In this document: piece after piece, positions 34,869 to 36,054 of the stretch | Layout: each line of letters starts with the position of its first letter | How positions within the stretch are numbered: position 1 is the stretch's first letter | Assembly: GCA_947451385.1 (NCBI GenBank) | Contig: CANFYZ010000035.1 | Coordinates: 1 to 36,054 of the forward strand | Length of the DNA: 36,054 bases | DNA from: Comamonadaceae bacterium | GTDB taxonomy: Bacteria; Pseudomonadota; Gammaproteobacteria; Burkholderiales; Burkholderiaceae_C | Direction: 5' to 3' | Position numbers and translations under genes: made by a program | The notes under the pieces: generated by a model | What the model saw: only the letters and a program-made list of their open reading frames with translations | What the model was told of the DNA's origin: nothing | Database searches by the model: none

Positions 34869-35804
34869 ATGACGCATACAGAGCCTGTCCCAACATCGCT
34901 TAAAGGTGTTTTTCCGGTGTTGCCAACGCCTTTTTTTGAAAATGGCCATCCCGATCCCGATTCGCTGGCGCGTTTGGTGAGCTACCTGATTCAATCTGGC
35001 GTTCAAGGCATGACCTACCCGGGTGTTGCCAGTGAGGTGAACGAGTTGACCCTGGCAGAACGGGTTGCATTGACGCAACTGGTTTTAGAAAAAGCCAGCC
35101 ATCAACGGGCCGTGATTGTGGGTGGGAGCACCAAAAACCTGGCTGACACCCAAAGCTTGTTTTCGGCTTTGGGTCCATCGCTGCAAAAAGCATCGGCCAT
35201 CATGGTGGCCGCTCCCGTCGGCATGGACACCGAAGCGTTGATCGCGTTCTTTTCTGCGGTGGCAGACTGTGCACAAGGTGTGCCACTGATGCTGCAAAAC
35301 TTACCGGCGCCAGCCGGTCCGGGTTTGTCGGCTGATGTGTTGGTCGAAATTCTGCACCGCGTGCCTTCTATTCACTATGTGAAGGAAGAGGCTTTGCCCA
35401 GTGGCCAGCGCTTAACGCAAGTGCTGGCCAAAGCGCCGCCAAGTTTGAAAGGCGTTTTGGGCGGTGCAGGTGGACGCTACATCACCGATGAACTGCGCCG
35501 AGGCGGTTGCGGCACCATGCCGGCGATTGAGTTGGCCGAAGTTCATGTGGCGCTATGGCAAGCACACGAACAAAACAACGCAGCCGCCGTGAATGCGCTG
35601 TTCACACGGATGCTGCCCGTGCTCAACATTCAGGCCATTTTCAGATGGTCATTGACCAAATATGTGCTCCACTCGCGCGGCCTGATTGCGAGCACCCGGC
35701 AACGAGCGCAAGGCCCCCTGATAGATGCACTGGATGCGCAAGATGTGGATGCCTTTATGGGCAATTTGAGGGATTTACTGATCCCCGATGGTCAGCTGCA
35801 ATGA
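34869..35804 (+). CDS. DapA-superfamily lyase/dehydratase, probably acting on a 2-keto-3-deoxy sugar acid
   Basis: Protein of 311 residues, an N-acetylneuraminate lyase/DHDPS-type TIM barrel. The Schiff-base lysine is present (HYVKEEA, Lys172), as is the TYPGVASEVNELTLAER loop that stands in for the GTTGE motif. The catalytic tyrosine normally in LYNVP is a glutamine here (LQNLP, Gln143), so it is unlikely to be dihydrodipicolinate synthase. Related members include L-2-keto-3-deoxyarabonate dehydratase, which lacks that tyrosine. The frame is open upstream, but ATG 34869 is the conserved start. It overlaps the next gene (ATGA), and both are divergent from the IclR-SMP30 gene. Confidence 0.85.
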   Translation: MTHTEPVPTSLKGVFPVLPTPFFENGHPDPDSLARLVSYLIQSGVQGMTYPGVASEVNELTLAERVALTQLVLEKASHQRAVIVGGSTKNLADTQSLFSALGPSLQKASAIMVAAPVGMDTEALIAFFSAVADCAQGVPLMLQNLPAPAGPGLSADVLVEILHRVPSIHYVKEEALPSGQRLTQVLAKAPPSLKGVLGGAGGRYITDELRRGGCGTMPAIELAEVHVALWQAHEQNNAAAVNALFTRMLPVLNIQAIFRWSLTKYVLHSRGLIASTRQRAQGPLIDALDAQDVDAFMGNLRDLLIPDGQLQ

Positions 35805-36054
35805 ACCCCAGCGAGCACTTTCCATCGATTGTCAGCGTCGAGGCGCTGATTGTTTCTTTGCCCCGGGATACGCCTTATTTGGGACCCCTGGGTGATGGCG
35901 AAAAGGTGAACAGCAGCGGGTATGTGGTCAGGCTGGGTAACCGTGCCATTTACCCCACCCGCGATACCTCGGTTCTCATCAAAATCACGGCGGAAGACGG
36001 CACGATCGGCTGGGGTGAAACCTACGGCATCATCGCGCCTGAAGCCGTGAAAAA
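35801..36054 (+). CDS. Enolase-superfamily (mandelate racemase/muconate lactonising) protein, 5' part
   Basis: The first 84 codons are inside the window; the gene runs off the end. The fragment reads as the N-terminal capping domain of the superfamily: SIVSVEALIVSLPRDTPYL, then VLIKITAEDGTIGWGETYG, the strand-turn-GWGE motif that is nearly diagnostic. Members dehydrate sugar acids such as galactonate or arabinonate, or racemise/cycloisomerise acids; the catalytic barrel is not visible. ATG 35801 overlaps the upstream stop (ATGA), so translation is coupled. A lactonase domain, this putative acid dehydratase and the keto-deoxy-acid lyase fit a non-phosphorylative sugar-acid route. Confidence 0.85.
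   Translation, partial: MNPSEHFPSIVSVEALIVSLPRDTPYLGPLGDGEKVNSSGYVVRLGNRAIYPTRDTSVLIKITAEDGTIGWGETYGIIAPEAVK

Overview
The window is dense, GC-rich bacterial chromosome. Gene content and protein style point to the betaproteobacterial order Burkholderiales, most likely Comamonadaceae. Clues are two Bug-type tripartite-tricarboxylate binding proteins, an lptD-surA-ksgA run, a monomeric isocitrate dehydrogenase, a MaeB-type malic enzyme, and AmgK/MurU muramic-acid recycling. This assignment is inferred from family knowledge, not from a marker-gene search. I see no rRNA or tRNA genes, CRISPR array, IS element or prophage.

Layout. 1-2306: end of an M20 peptidase, a monoacylglycerol-lipase-like hydrolase and a convergent MFS transporter. 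2394-4061: a tRNA uridine hydroxylase (TrhO) fused to a glutathione-S-transferase-like domain. 4092-4808: a HigB/HigA-type toxin-antitoxin pair whose toxin start codon lies inside a perfect 16-bp-arm palindrome. 5020-11594: amgK-rsmE (minus) divergent from lptD-surA-ksgA (plus), covering outer-membrane biogenesis, peptidoglycan recycling and 16S rRNA methylation. 11708-12857: a secreted barnase-like RNase with a barstar inhibitor and a small unknown downstream ORF; the barstar leader is unusual. 13011-18296: malic enzyme, then the operon murU-pepP-MOSC protein (all minus). 18396-21560: transketolase and GAPDH. 21612-25604: GMC oxidoreductase and monomeric isocitrate dehydrogenase (minus). 25881-28221: an acyl-CoA ligase and two small membrane proteins, the second under a textbook LexA box placed between -35 and -10. 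28231-29808: an SRAP (abasic-site cross-linking) protein and a TauD-type dioxygenase (minus). 29933-32941: Bug receptor, quinone-oxidoreductase-like enzyme, second Bug receptor. 32977-36054: an IclR regulator fused to an SMP-30/gluconolactonase domain, divergent from a DapA-family lyase and an enolase-superfamily protein cut by the window edge; together they look like a sugar-acid catabolic locus.

Central carbon metabolism (tkt, gap, icd, maeB) and envelope genes (lptD, surA, amgK, murU) make up the conserved backbone. The more novel material is accessory: the SOS-controlled 76-residue membrane protein, the RNase/barstar locus with its out-of-frame leader, the toxin-antitoxin palindrome, and two enzyme fusions (TrhO-GST and IclR-SMP30).
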